From an uncultured Planctomycetaceae bacterium (GTDB lineage Bacteria > Planctomycetota > Planctomycetia > Pirellulales > Pirellulaceae): a stretch of DNA of 16,629 nucleotides. Positions 7,511 to 14,094 of the stretch are shown piece by piece. The translations under genes were made by a program, and so were the position numbers. Within the stretch, counting starts at the first letter, position 1, and every line of letters starts with the position of its first letter. The notes beneath the pieces were generated by a model. The model was not told the origin of the DNA. It made no database searches and was given only the letters and a program-made list of their open reading frames with translations. The stretch lies in contig CAIYOB010000507.1 of the NCBI GenBank assembly GCA_903927685.1, positions 1 through 16,629 of the forward strand, read 5' to 3'.

Positions 7511-8140
7511 ATGGCACAGACAGAAGTGCACAGTCGAGGGACTTGGTTGGTGAGATCACGGGGGTGGATTGCCATCCTCCTGCTGGTACCGTTTGCGGCG
7601 GCGACGCTGTTGTCCCGGCCGACCGACTTGGAGGGCTCCCTGCGGGAGTCGCTCTTCGAGGTGGTGGCGTGGTGCATGTTCCTGAGCGGTGTGGCGTTCC
7701 GTTGGTGGGCCACGTTGCACGTTGCCGGCCGCAAGCAGGAGTACCTGATCTCGAGTGGCCCTTACTCGCTGTGCCGAAATCCGCTGTACCTGGGCACCTG
7801 CCTCATGACGCTGGCGATTGCGTTGTACCTGGAGAGCTTGACCTTTGCCGGCGGTTTGGCCGTGACCAGCCTGTTTTACTTGGGTGTCACGGTGCGGGAC
7901 GAAGAGCGTCGTCTGCGGCAGCGGTTCGGCGACACCTACGTTCGCTACTGCGAGGACGTGCCGCGGTTCCTGCCTCGCTTCCGGCCCGCTGTTTCACCGC
8001 CGGTGCTGGAAGTGTCGACGCTGGGCCTGAAAAAGGAATTTCATCGCGCCGCGCGTTACATGTGGATTCCGCTGCTCACGCATATGTTCGCGCAACTGCG
8101 AACGGAAATGTGGTGGCCCCACTGGTGGACGCTGCCGTAG
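7511..8140 (+). CDS. Isoprenylcysteine carboxyl methyltransferase/phospholipid methyltransferase-family membrane protein
   Basis: A 209-residue integral membrane protein. Hydrophobic segments lie at about 18-36, 46-66 and 98-128. The family signature is present: a Gly-Arg-Lys turn (73-75) followed by GPYSLCRNPLYLG (83-95), and after the last core helix an E131-E132 pair and LRQRFGDTYVRYCEDVPRFL (135-154). In this family (ICMT, PEMT and bacterial relatives) the RNPxYLG and EE...LxxxFGxxYxxY motifs form the SAM-binding site, and the enzyme methylates a membrane-embedded substrate such as a phospholipid or a small isoprenoid-linked acceptor. The substrate here is unknown. The C-terminal extension of about 50 residues ends in a Trp-rich segment (WWPHWWTLP). 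Only a weak ribosome-binding site (GGATCCGGG) precedes the ATG. The LptF/LptG gene starts 28 bases later, so the two are probably one envelope-related transcript. Confidence 0.8.
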   Translation: MAQTEVHSRGTWLVRSRGWIAILLLVPFAAATLLSRPTDLEGSLRESLFEVVAWCMFLSGVAFRWWATLHVAGRKQEYLISSGPYSLCRNPLYLGTCLMTLAIALYLESLTFAGGLAVTSLFYLGVTVRDEERRLRQRFGDTYVRYCEDVPRFLPRFRPAVSPPVLEVSTLGLKKEFHRAARYMWIPLLTHMFAQLRTEMWWPHWWTLP

Positions 8141-8168
8141 TCTCGGATGCCTGGAAGGACCCGCTGCC

Positions 8169-9359
8169 GTGTGGCCAAGATTGATCCCGCGTTACGTCAC
8201 GGCGGAATTGCTGAAGGTCTTCCTGGCAACGCTCGCCGTGTTCACCTTTGTCATGACGCTGGCCGGTGTCGCCACGGAGGCCGTCCGGCAGGGACTGGGC
8301 CCCCTGACGATCCTCCGGCTCATCCCGTACACGCTGCCCAATGCCCTGGTCTTTGCCCTGCCGGGGACGATCCTGTTCAGTGCCTGCAGCGTCTTCGGCC
8401 GGCTGTCGGCGTCAAACGAACTGACGGCGCTCAAGTCGCTGGGAATCCCGCCCCAAGTCGTCATGCGACCGGCTCTGTTGCTGGCGTTCCTGGTCAGTCT
8501 GGGTGGTGTGTGGCTGATCGACATCGCCTACTCCTGGGGCCGCGCAGGCATTCAACGCGTCGTCCTGGACTCGGCCGAGGAAATCGCGTACAGCGTACTG
8601 CGAACGCAGAAGTCGTATTCCACCAAGCAGTTTTCGATCTGCGTCGCGCGCGTGGTCGACCGCCGCTTGCTGCAAGTGACCATCACTTTGGAACGTCCGA
8701 ACGGCGAGACGATCACCATGACCGCCCGGGAAGCCCAACTGCGGTCGGTTCCGGAAGAAGACGCCCTGAAACTGACTCTGACCGACGGCGCGGTCGAGGT
8801 CGGGCGAAAGGCCGCGTTTCGCTTTCAAGACACCTACGAGCACATGATCCCGTTAACCACACCGCTGGAACGTGAAGGGGCGGCAGCGCATCCGGCGCAC
8901 ATGCCGCTGCGCTCGCTGTCGAATGCGACCCGGGACCAGCGGGAGCGGATCCAACGTGCCGAGCAGTCCCTGGCAGCCGAGGCGGCGGAGCAGCTGCTCG
9001 TCGGCGATTTTGCGTCGCTGTTGGATGCGTCCTGGGAAGCTCGACTCGCCGAGTTGGACAGCCAGTGGCAACGCTTGCACCGGCTGGAAACCGAGCCCTA
9101 CCGACGTTGGGCGAGCGGATTCAGTTGCCTGGCGTTTGTCATGGTCGGTGCTCCTTTGGGTATTCGCCTGCGAAACTCCGATCTAATGACAACCTTCGGA
9201 GTCTGCTTTCTGCCCATCCTGCTGCTCTACTATCCGCTGTTCGCTTACGGCTTGGACCGCGCCAAGAACGGCGCCTTGCCGCCCTATTTTGTGTGGCTGG
9301 GCAACCTGGTCTGCTTGGCCATTGGGGCTTGGCTGCAAAGGCGAGTCACCCGCTACTGA
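8169..9359 (+). CDS. LptF/LptG-family (YjgP/YjgQ) lipopolysaccharide export permease
   Basis: A 396-residue protein with a GTG start at 8169 preceded by GGAAGGA about 10 bases upstream. N-terminal helices lie at about 14-36, 55-75 and 101-122, then a soluble periplasmic beta-rich region (about 125-235), a charged helical segment (about 245-305) and three C-terminal helices from about 312 to 390. The family motif GRLSASNELTALKSLGIPP (77-95) is clear, as is FVMVGAPLGIRLR in the fourth helix region. LptF and LptG form the inner-membrane permease that, with the LptB ATPase, extracts lipopolysaccharide and delivers it to the LptC/LptA bridge. The sequence does not let me decide between F and G, and no partner is in the window. 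The helical insert before the last helices is longer than I expect in proteobacterial members. Presence of this gene supports a diderm, LPS-bearing host. Confidence 0.85.
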   Translation: MWPRLIPRYVTAELLKVFLATLAVFTFVMTLAGVATEAVRQGLGPLTILRLIPYTLPNALVFALPGTILFSACSVFGRLSASNELTALKSLGIPPQVVMRPALLLAFLVSLGGVWLIDIAYSWGRAGIQRVVLDSAEEIAYSVLRTQKSYSTKQFSICVARVVDRRLLQVTITLERPNGETITMTAREAQLRSVPEEDALKLTLTDGAVEVGRKAAFRFQDTYEHMIPLTTPLEREGAAAHPAHMPLRSLSNATRDQRERIQRAEQSLAAEAAEQLLVGDFASLLDASWEARLAELDSQWQRLHRLETEPYRRWASGFSCLAFVMVGAPLGIRLRNSDLMTTFGVCFLPILLLYYPLFAYGLDRAKNGALPPYFVWLGNLVCLAIGAWLQRRVTRY

Positions 9360-9360
9360 T

Positions 9361-9390
9361 CCCCAACGTTGCGGAATCTTGGCAACGGGG
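9361..9390 (+). terminator. Possible stem-loop just after the LptF/LptG stop
   Basis: CCCC (9361-9364) and GTTGC (9368-9372), separated by a 3-base bulge, can pair with GCAAC (9382-9386) and GGGG (9387-9390) around a 9-base loop. The stem starts two bases after the stop codon. No T-run follows, so this is at best a Rho-independent-like structure or an RNA-end stabiliser. Confidence 0.3.
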
Positions 9391-9547
9391 GGAACGTACC
9401 GGTCAATCGGGTGCCATCCGTTCGGAAAACCAGTTTGCCAGGGCGTTGACGGCAATGGCGAAGAGCGTAGATTGAGAGTCTTTGCAGCTTAAACTCAAGA
9501 CGACTCCGCCAGAACCGCAGCCGGCCTGGCCGGAGGTGGTTGGGAGC

Positions 9548-10207
9548 ATGGGGATGTCGAGAAGGCGCAAGGTATTGGGGATTGGGTTCGCGGTGATTCT
9601 ACTTTTCGGGGCCTGGCTGGCGTTCACGGATGCTGGCCACCGCATGCAGTTCCGCATTGGCGGCGGCCTCGTGAACATCGGCTACCTGATGCAGGATCAC
9701 TTGGAGAGTTACGATTTCGAGACGGAGCACGCGCACCACATCTCGCCGGATCAGGTGTGGAATGAATTGCAGGAGCAGAATTCCCTGTCGGCCGCGGTAC
9801 GCCAGTGGCTGCCGCGAACCCCGCGTCATCCCCTGGTGGCCCTGGTGGTTTGCATGGACGCCCGCCTGGACACGAATGAACTGACAGGGGACACGCGGCA
9901 TTACTACTACATCATCCGTACCGCCGGCTCGGTGCTGTCCGAACGCGAGGAGGAGATGCTGGAATTGGCCGTCGAGAATGGCGTCGAGTTGGTCGTGTTT
10001 ACCAAGCATTCCGACTGTGCCGCGGAAAAGACGGCCGCCTCGGCCGAAAAACGCAAGCAGTATCCGGCGTTGGCCAAGGCCGTCGACGAACGCGAGAAAC
10101 GGATCGCCGAGTTCCTGGCCCGGCCCGCAATCGCGGCCAATATCGCCGCGGGCAAACTGGCTGTGAAACAGTTGAACATCGATACGATGACGGAGAAGTT
10201 TCACTAG
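9548..10207 (+). CDS. Membrane-anchored divergent beta-carbonic anhydrase
   Basis: A 219-residue protein from the ATG at 9548, which has GGAGG 11 bases upstream; the ATG two codons later (9554, after GGGAG) is equally possible, and an in-frame TTG at 9482 is less likely. The N-terminus is a basic patch (SRRRK) and one membrane helix (about 9-27), placing the catalytic part outside the cytoplasm. Zinc ligands and the catalytic dyad of beta-class enzymes are visible: C102-M-D104-A-R106 and H154-S-D-C157, with the substrate strand IIRTAGS (122-128) in place of the usual RNAGG. Beta-carbonic anhydrases interconvert CO2 and bicarbonate. The region between the first motif and RTAG is short, and the Gly after HxxC is replaced by Ala, so activity is likely but not assured. 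Residues about 158-185 form a Lys/Glu-rich helical insert. It runs convergently into moeA, with 4 bases between the stops. Confidence 0.75.
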   Translation: MGMSRRRKVLGIGFAVILLFGAWLAFTDAGHRMQFRIGGGLVNIGYLMQDHLESYDFETEHAHHISPDQVWNELQEQNSLSAAVRQWLPRTPRHPLVALVVCMDARLDTNELTGDTRHYYYIIRTAGSVLSEREEEMLELAVENGVELVVFTKHSDCAAEKTAASAEKRKQYPALAKAVDEREKRIAEFLARPAIAANIAAGKLAVKQLNIDTMTEKFH

Positions 10208-10211
10208 TCCA

Positions 10212-12149
10212 TTAGGGCTGGCGGATCGTTAACCCCAGTTCGGCCAACCGCCGTTGCACCTCGGCGTCCTCGAGCAGCCGCCGAAACGCCGCGACGGCGG
10301 GGCGTGACGCTCGTGATTGGGGCACCGCGAAATCGTACTGCTCCTCTGCCAACGGCAGGAAGCCGAGTCCGGCCTGGTCGGCGACACGCTGGATGGCCAC
10401 ACCCCAGTCGGCGCGGCCCTGGGCGACGGCGGCGGCCACGGCGTTGTGGCTGCGCGGCTGGATCGCGTAGCCTGCGGGCTGGACGCCGGCCAGCAGGCGA
10501 TCGATCAGGATCCGCGTGCCGCTGCCCGGATTGCGGTTGACCATCGCGCACGCCGCGTCGTGCTTGACGGCTGCCACGGCCGACTCCGCCTCTCGGCCTG
10601 CAAATCGCGCATCGCCGCGGCGGAACAGGACGCCCTGCAGGCGGCCGTACCCGGAGATCAATTCCAGGCTATCGGCCAGGAACGGACGGTTGTATTCGCC
10701 CGTCTGTGGATCCAGCAGGTGGATCCCCGCCAAGTCGCACTCGCCGCGACGCGCGGCATCCAAGCCCGCCGTGGACCCGACCGCCAGGAACTTGGTGCGA
10801 TAGCCCAGTTCCTGCATCCGGCCCAGCAGATAATCCAGGCCGACACAGTGGCTGCCGATCACCACCAGATCGGCCACATGAAGGTCGCGACCCAGCAGTT
10901 GCACCTCGACCACGCTGCCCGCCGGAACGATTTCGACGCGGCGGTCGATAGTCACGAAGCCGTCGGCATGGCTGAAGGTCGTCACGGATCCGGAACCTTT
11001 GCCCAGCGGATACGCCGCCAGCGCCGGTTCGCCTGCGGACGCCTCCAGCCGCTCGACCAGACCAACCAGCAGGTACTCGGTGCGGCCGATCTCGGAGTTG
11101 ATCTTCACCGCCAATCGCGCCGGCACCACGGCTCGCGACTCGGTCGGCTGGCCGGCCAGGACGCGAATCACCGGGGCCACGAACTCGTGAAACGTGAAAA
11201 TGGCGGAAGTCGGAAATCCGGGCAGAACTACGACGGGCTTGCCGCCGCTGGCAGCCAGGCAGATCGGCTTGCCCGGTTTCAAGGCCACCCCGTGGGCGAC
11301 AATTCCCGGATCTGTCAGCTCACGGACCACGCGGTATGACAAATCGCCCTCGCCCTTGCTGGTCCCGCCGGACAACAGGATCACGTCGCACGTCGTCAGG
11401 GCGGCCTGCAAACGCTGCCGCAAACACGCCAAGTCATCGGGCACGATGCCCAGTTCGACGGGCTGGCCGCCCAGTTCGCGGACGGCGTCGGCCAGGATGC
11501 GGGCATTCGAGTCGTAGACCTTGCCCGGCTGCATCGGCGTGCCCGGGGCGACGATTTCGTTGCCCGTCGAGATGATCGCTACGCGTGGCACCCGCCAGAC
11601 CGCCACCTGGCTGACACCGATCGCGGCCAGCACGCCCGTTTCGCGACTGGTCAAAACCGCGCCGCGCCGCAGCACGGTCTCGCCCGCCCCCACATCGGTC
11701 CCGGCAAACGACACCCCGCTGCCCGGCGTCACGGGCCGCCGCACCAGCAAGCTGCCGTCCTCGTCGTCGGTGTGTTCGACCATCACGACCGCATCCGCGC
11801 CGCGCGGGAGCATGCCTCCGGTGGCGATGGCGGACGCGGTCCCGGGGGCAACTTCCTGGCGAGGCACGACACCGGTGGCAATCGTCTCCGGCAACAGCTG
11901 CAGCGGCCGCGGGGTCTCCTCCGTCGCTCCGAACGTGTCCGCGGCACGGACTGCGAAGCCGTCGAAGTTCGAGCGGTCGAACGATGGAACGTCGACCGCC
12001 GCAACCACGTCGCCAGCCAGGACCCTGCCGAGCGATTCAGCCAGCGGCACAAGTTCCTGGCCCAGCGGCGTCGACCGGACGACGCGGCGAAACCGCCGCT
12101 CGGCTTCGTCGCGATCGATGACTTCTAAGAATTGATCTTGGGGGGGCAT
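10212..12149 (-). CDS. moeA: MoeA molybdopterin molybdotransferase fused to a periplasmic-binding-protein-like domain
   Basis: A 645-residue two-part protein. Residues 1 to about 410 are MoeA: DVPSFDRSNFDGFAV (53-67), ATGGMLPRGADAVVMVE (109-125), ISTGNEIVAPG, LSGGTSKGEGD and LKPGKP...VVLPGFPTSA. MoeA inserts molybdate into adenylylated molybdopterin in the cytoplasm. From about 425 on, a PBP/LysR-substrate-like domain follows: VIGSHCVGLDYLL, VGSTAGLDAARRGECDLAGIHLLD, YNRPF and NRNPGSGTRILID. It has no signal peptide, so it would sense or bind a small oxyanion or cofactor precursor inside the cell; fusions of this kind are known in archaea and some bacteria. The ATG at 12147-12149 has no Shine-Dalgarno: a heptamer array begins three bases upstream and supplies an in-frame TGA. 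No other start codon lies before the first MoeA motif. No other molybdenum-cofactor gene is in the window. Confidence 0.9.
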   Translation of the reverse strand: MPPQDQFLEVIDRDEAERRFRRVVRSTPLGQELVPLAESLGRVLAGDVVAAVDVPSFDRSNFDGFAVRAADTFGATEETPRPLQLLPETIATGVVPRQEVAPGTASAIATGGMLPRGADAVVMVEHTDDEDGSLLVRRPVTPGSGVSFAGTDVGAGETVLRRGAVLTSRETGVLAAIGVSQVAVWRVPRVAIISTGNEIVAPGTPMQPGKVYDSNARILADAVRELGGQPVELGIVPDDLACLRQRLQAALTTCDVILLSGGTSKGEGDLSYRVVRELTDPGIVAHGVALKPGKPICLAASGGKPVVVLPGFPTSAIFTFHEFVAPVIRVLAGQPTESRAVVPARLAVKINSEIGRTEYLLVGLVERLEASAGEPALAAYPLGKGSGSVTTFSHADGFVTIDRRVEIVPAGSVVEVQLLGRDLHVADLVVIGSHCVGLDYLLGRMQELGYRTKFLAVGSTAGLDAARRGECDLAGIHLLDPQTGEYNRPFLADSLELISGYGRLQGVLFRRGDARFAGREAESAVAAVKHDAACAMVNRNPGSGTRILIDRLLAGVQPAGYAIQPRSHNAVAAAVAQGRADWGVAIQRVADQAGLGFLPLAEEQYDFAVPQSRASRPAVAAFRRLLEDAEVQRRLAELGLTIRQP

Positions 12150-12152
12150 TGG

Positions 12153-12222
12153 TCAGGTGTCAGGTGTCAGGTGTCAGGTGTCAGGTGTCAGGTGTCAGGT
12201 GTCAGGTGTCAGTGGTCAGTGG
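12153..12222. repeat. Heptamer tandem repeat, 10 units, abutting the moeA start
   Basis: Eight perfect copies of TCAGGTG (12153-12208) are followed by two copies of the variant TCAGTGG (12209-12222). Read toward moeA the unit is CACCTGA. Because 7 is not a multiple of 3, the array places a TGA stop in every frame on the minus strand and none on the plus strand. Only three bases separate it from the moeA ATG. Short perfect arrays of this kind arise by slippage and can change in copy number. Confidence 0.95.
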
Positions 12223-12274
12223 TCCGAAGCTAGCAACTCGGTAAATCCGTTGTCAACCGTCCGGGTTGCTTGAC

Positions 12275-12303
12275 TTGCGCTTTCGGCGCGGCAAGGGTTA
12301 TGA
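12275..12303 (+). promoter_or_regulatory. Weak promoter candidate for the small exported protein
   Basis: TTGCGC (12275-12280) and TTATGA (12298-12303) are separated by 17 bases. Both deviate from consensus. An overlapping TTGACT (12270-12275) is a better -35 but would leave a 22-base spacer. The stretch between contains a small GCGC/GCGC stem. A GCGGCC-GGGC-GGCCGC hairpin (12315-12330) would then lie in the 5' leader. Confidence 0.3.
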
Positions 12304-12376
12304 GAGGGAGCGTCGCGGCCGGGCGGCCGCCGATTGACCTGTATCCGTGCTCTTGGGGCCAAGGGAGAACTCTGCC

Positions 12377-12664
12377 ATGTTCCGTCGCATCACGTTTGCC
12401 GTGGCGGTTCTGCTGGGGATCGCGCTGTTGTGCGGCGTGGCCGAGGCGGAATCGCGGGCTGCTCGAAAGGGCCGGACCCGCCGGAGCCTCTCGCCACCGC
12501 CAGCCCGACCGCTGGACCAGCAGGCGAGCCCGACGTTGCGACAGGCCAATCCCTCCGCCTACTGGCGCGACATCTATCCGCAATTCTATGGCGGATTTCA
12601 CTATCGCCAGATCTACGAATTCGGGCCGCCGGGTGATTTCGGATTCCGAGGGTCGCCCTGGTAG
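12377..12664 (+). CDS. Small exported protein with conserved-looking aromatic/Gly C-terminus
   Basis: A 95-residue protein; the ATG at 12377 has GGGAG about nine bases upstream. A signal peptide is clear: basic FRRI, a hydrophobic core at about 6-20 and a cleavage site after A22-E-A24. The mature part starts basic and Pro/Arg-rich (25-58) and ends with an aromatic/Gly-rich block: YWRDIYPQF (62-70), YGGFHYRQIY (71-80) and GPPGDFGFRGSPW (83-95). I have an impression of similar short exported planctomycete proteins ending in a GGFH...GDIGxRG pattern, but cannot confirm a family. It stands alone, bounded by the moeA leader on one side and the YhaO-like gene on the other, and its stop is followed at once by a palindrome. 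Its function is unknown. Confidence 0.65.
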   Translation: MFRRITFAVAVLLGIALLCGVAEAESRAARKGRTRRSLSPPPARPLDQQASPTLRQANPSAYWRDIYPQFYGGFHYRQIYEFGPPGDFGFRGSPW

Positions 12665-12666
12665 CC

Positions 12667-12682
12667 GCCGTGCTAGCACGGC
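12667..12682. terminator. Perfect 16-base palindrome just after the small exported gene
   Basis: GCCGTGCTAGCACGGC is fully self-complementary and starts three bases after the TAG at 12662-12664. As RNA it could form a six- or seven-pair stem with a very small loop. No T-tract follows (AGTCAAGAAT), so it may be a terminator-like hairpin or a dimeric protein-binding site upstream of the YhaO-like operon. Confidence 0.4.
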
Positions 12683-12841
12683 AGTCAAGAATCGACATAG
12701 CGTCGGCAGTTTACCTCCGCTAAACTACGCCCTTCACTGGGGAAACCTCAGGCCGCGACGCGCGCCCAGGTTCTGAGGCAGCCGGGCATTGATGCCGGCG
12801 GCTGAATGCGTGTCGCGGCTCGTAGCGCAGGGAGGTGCTTG

Positions 12842-14077
12842 ATGGCGGGTGCGTTCTGTAAATTCCTGCAGGCTTCGGACCTGCACCTGGAACAGCCGCT
12901 GTACGGACTGAGCGAAATCCCGGACCATTTGCGCGAACTGCTGCTGGAAGCGCCCTTGCAGGCGGCGGCCCGAGTCTTCGAGACGGCGATCCTGGAGGAC
13001 GTGGATTTCCTGATCCTGGCGGGCGATGTGATCAACCCGCGCACGGCCGGCCCGCACGCGATGGCCTTCCTGCTGGATCAATTGGAGCAACTGCGCGACC
13101 ACAAGATTTCGGTCTACTGGGCCGGCGGCCGGGAGGATCCGCCCGAAGCGTGGCCGGAAGCGGTTCCCCTGCCCGACAACGTGCAGCGGTTCCCGAAAGG
13201 CAAGATCAAGCAGTTGGTTCATCGCAGTGGCGACCAGCCGGTCGCGAACCTGATCGGCGTCAGCTCGCCAGCCGACGGCGTGGTTCCGGTAGGCGACTTT
13301 CGCATCGAGCCCGCCAATATCTTCACGGCGGCCGTGGCCTGTGGGCAGACCGACGCGGCTTCCGCCGGCGCCTTCAAGCAGATCGACTACTGGGCGCTGG
13401 GCGGTTTGCACGACACCAAGACGCTGTTTCAAGGCCCCCAGACCGCGCACTATGCGGGCAGCCCGCAAGGCCGTTGCCCCCGCGAGGCGGGCGTCCACGG
13501 CTGTACGCTGGTGCAAGTCGAGCACGGCCGCAAGGTCCGCACCAAGTTCATCGCCACCGAGGCGATTCGCTGGCGCAGCGAGTCGCTCAGCCTGTCCGCC
13601 GAGGCGAATCGGAACGAATTGCAGCGGCAGCTGCGCAGCGCCATGCAGCGGATCGCCTCCGAAGCGGGCGGAGCCACCGTGTTGGTGTCCTGGGAGATCC
13701 AGGGCGGGGACGACGTGGTCCGGCAGTTGAACCGCGGCGACCTGAGCCGCGAACTGATCGAATGGCTGCGGACGGAGTTCGGGCGGGCCAAGCCGCCCGT
13801 GTGGACAACGAGCCTGCAGGCCCGGGCCTCGGACACGATCCCCGACGAGTTGTACGAAGAAGATACGATCCTGGGCGATTTCCTGCGCGCGATCCGCGAC
13901 CACGAGCAGGAGCCGTCGCGGGCTCTGAACTTGGCGGCCTTCCTGCCCGATCTGGGCAAGAACCGCGCCCTGGCTGCCGCCCTGCAAGCGGTCGACCGCG
14001 ACGAGCGGCGGACGCTGCTGCACGAAGCGGCCAGACTGGGCTTGGATTTGCTGAGCGGGGAAGAATCGCTGGCCTAG
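12842..14077 (+). CDS. SbcD/YhaO-like metallophosphoesterase-fold protein with degenerate catalytic motifs
   Basis: A 411-residue protein. The ATG at 12842 has GGGAGG seven bases upstream; an ATG at 12806 lacks one. It is the Mre11/SbcD-type partner of the ATPase gene that starts 17 bases after its stop. Phosphoesterase motifs I and II are present: ASDLHLE (11-17) and LILAGDVIN (57-65). The GNHD motif III reads GGRED (95-99), the downstream HG motif position reads C167-G168, and motif V GHxH reads G187-G-L-H190. Thus the Asn ligand and most His ligands of the two-metal site are absent. The later YAGSPQGR (204-211) and VHGCTLVQVE (218-227) match the usual end of the domain, so the fold is intact. 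SbcD and Mre11 cut DNA ends together with SbcC/Rad50. This one is probably not a standard nuclease and may be structural or regulatory. The C-terminal about 170 residues form the expected capping and partner-binding region. Confidence 0.75.
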   Translation: MAGAFCKFLQASDLHLEQPLYGLSEIPDHLRELLLEAPLQAAARVFETAILEDVDFLILAGDVINPRTAGPHAMAFLLDQLEQLRDHKISVYWAGGREDPPEAWPEAVPLPDNVQRFPKGKIKQLVHRSGDQPVANLIGVSSPADGVVPVGDFRIEPANIFTAAVACGQTDAASAGAFKQIDYWALGGLHDTKTLFQGPQTAHYAGSPQGRCPREAGVHGCTLVQVEHGRKVRTKFIATEAIRWRSESLSLSAEANRNELQRQLRSAMQRIASEAGGATVLVSWEIQGGDDVVRQLNRGDLSRELIEWLRTEFGRAKPPVWTTSLQARASDTIPDELYEEDTILGDFLRAIRDHEQEPSRALNLAAFLPDLGKNRALAAALQAVDRDERRTLLHEAARLGLDLLSGEESLA

Positions 14078-14094
14078 CGACAGGAGAGACGAAC

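Noticed and set aside
9521..9533. CCGGCCTGGCCGG near-palindrome ahead of the carbonic anhydrase.
   Set aside because: Such GC-only symmetry is common at this base composition, and it lies next to the ribosome-binding region with no promoter context.
12153..12222. The heptamer array as a CRISPR.
   Set aside because: Units are 7 bases and contiguous, with no spacers and no cas gene near.
12734..14023. A 429-codon minus-strand open frame opposite the SbcD-like gene.
   Set aside because: The plus frame carries the phosphoesterase motifs and a strong ribosome-binding site; the antisense protein shows no recognisable motif.
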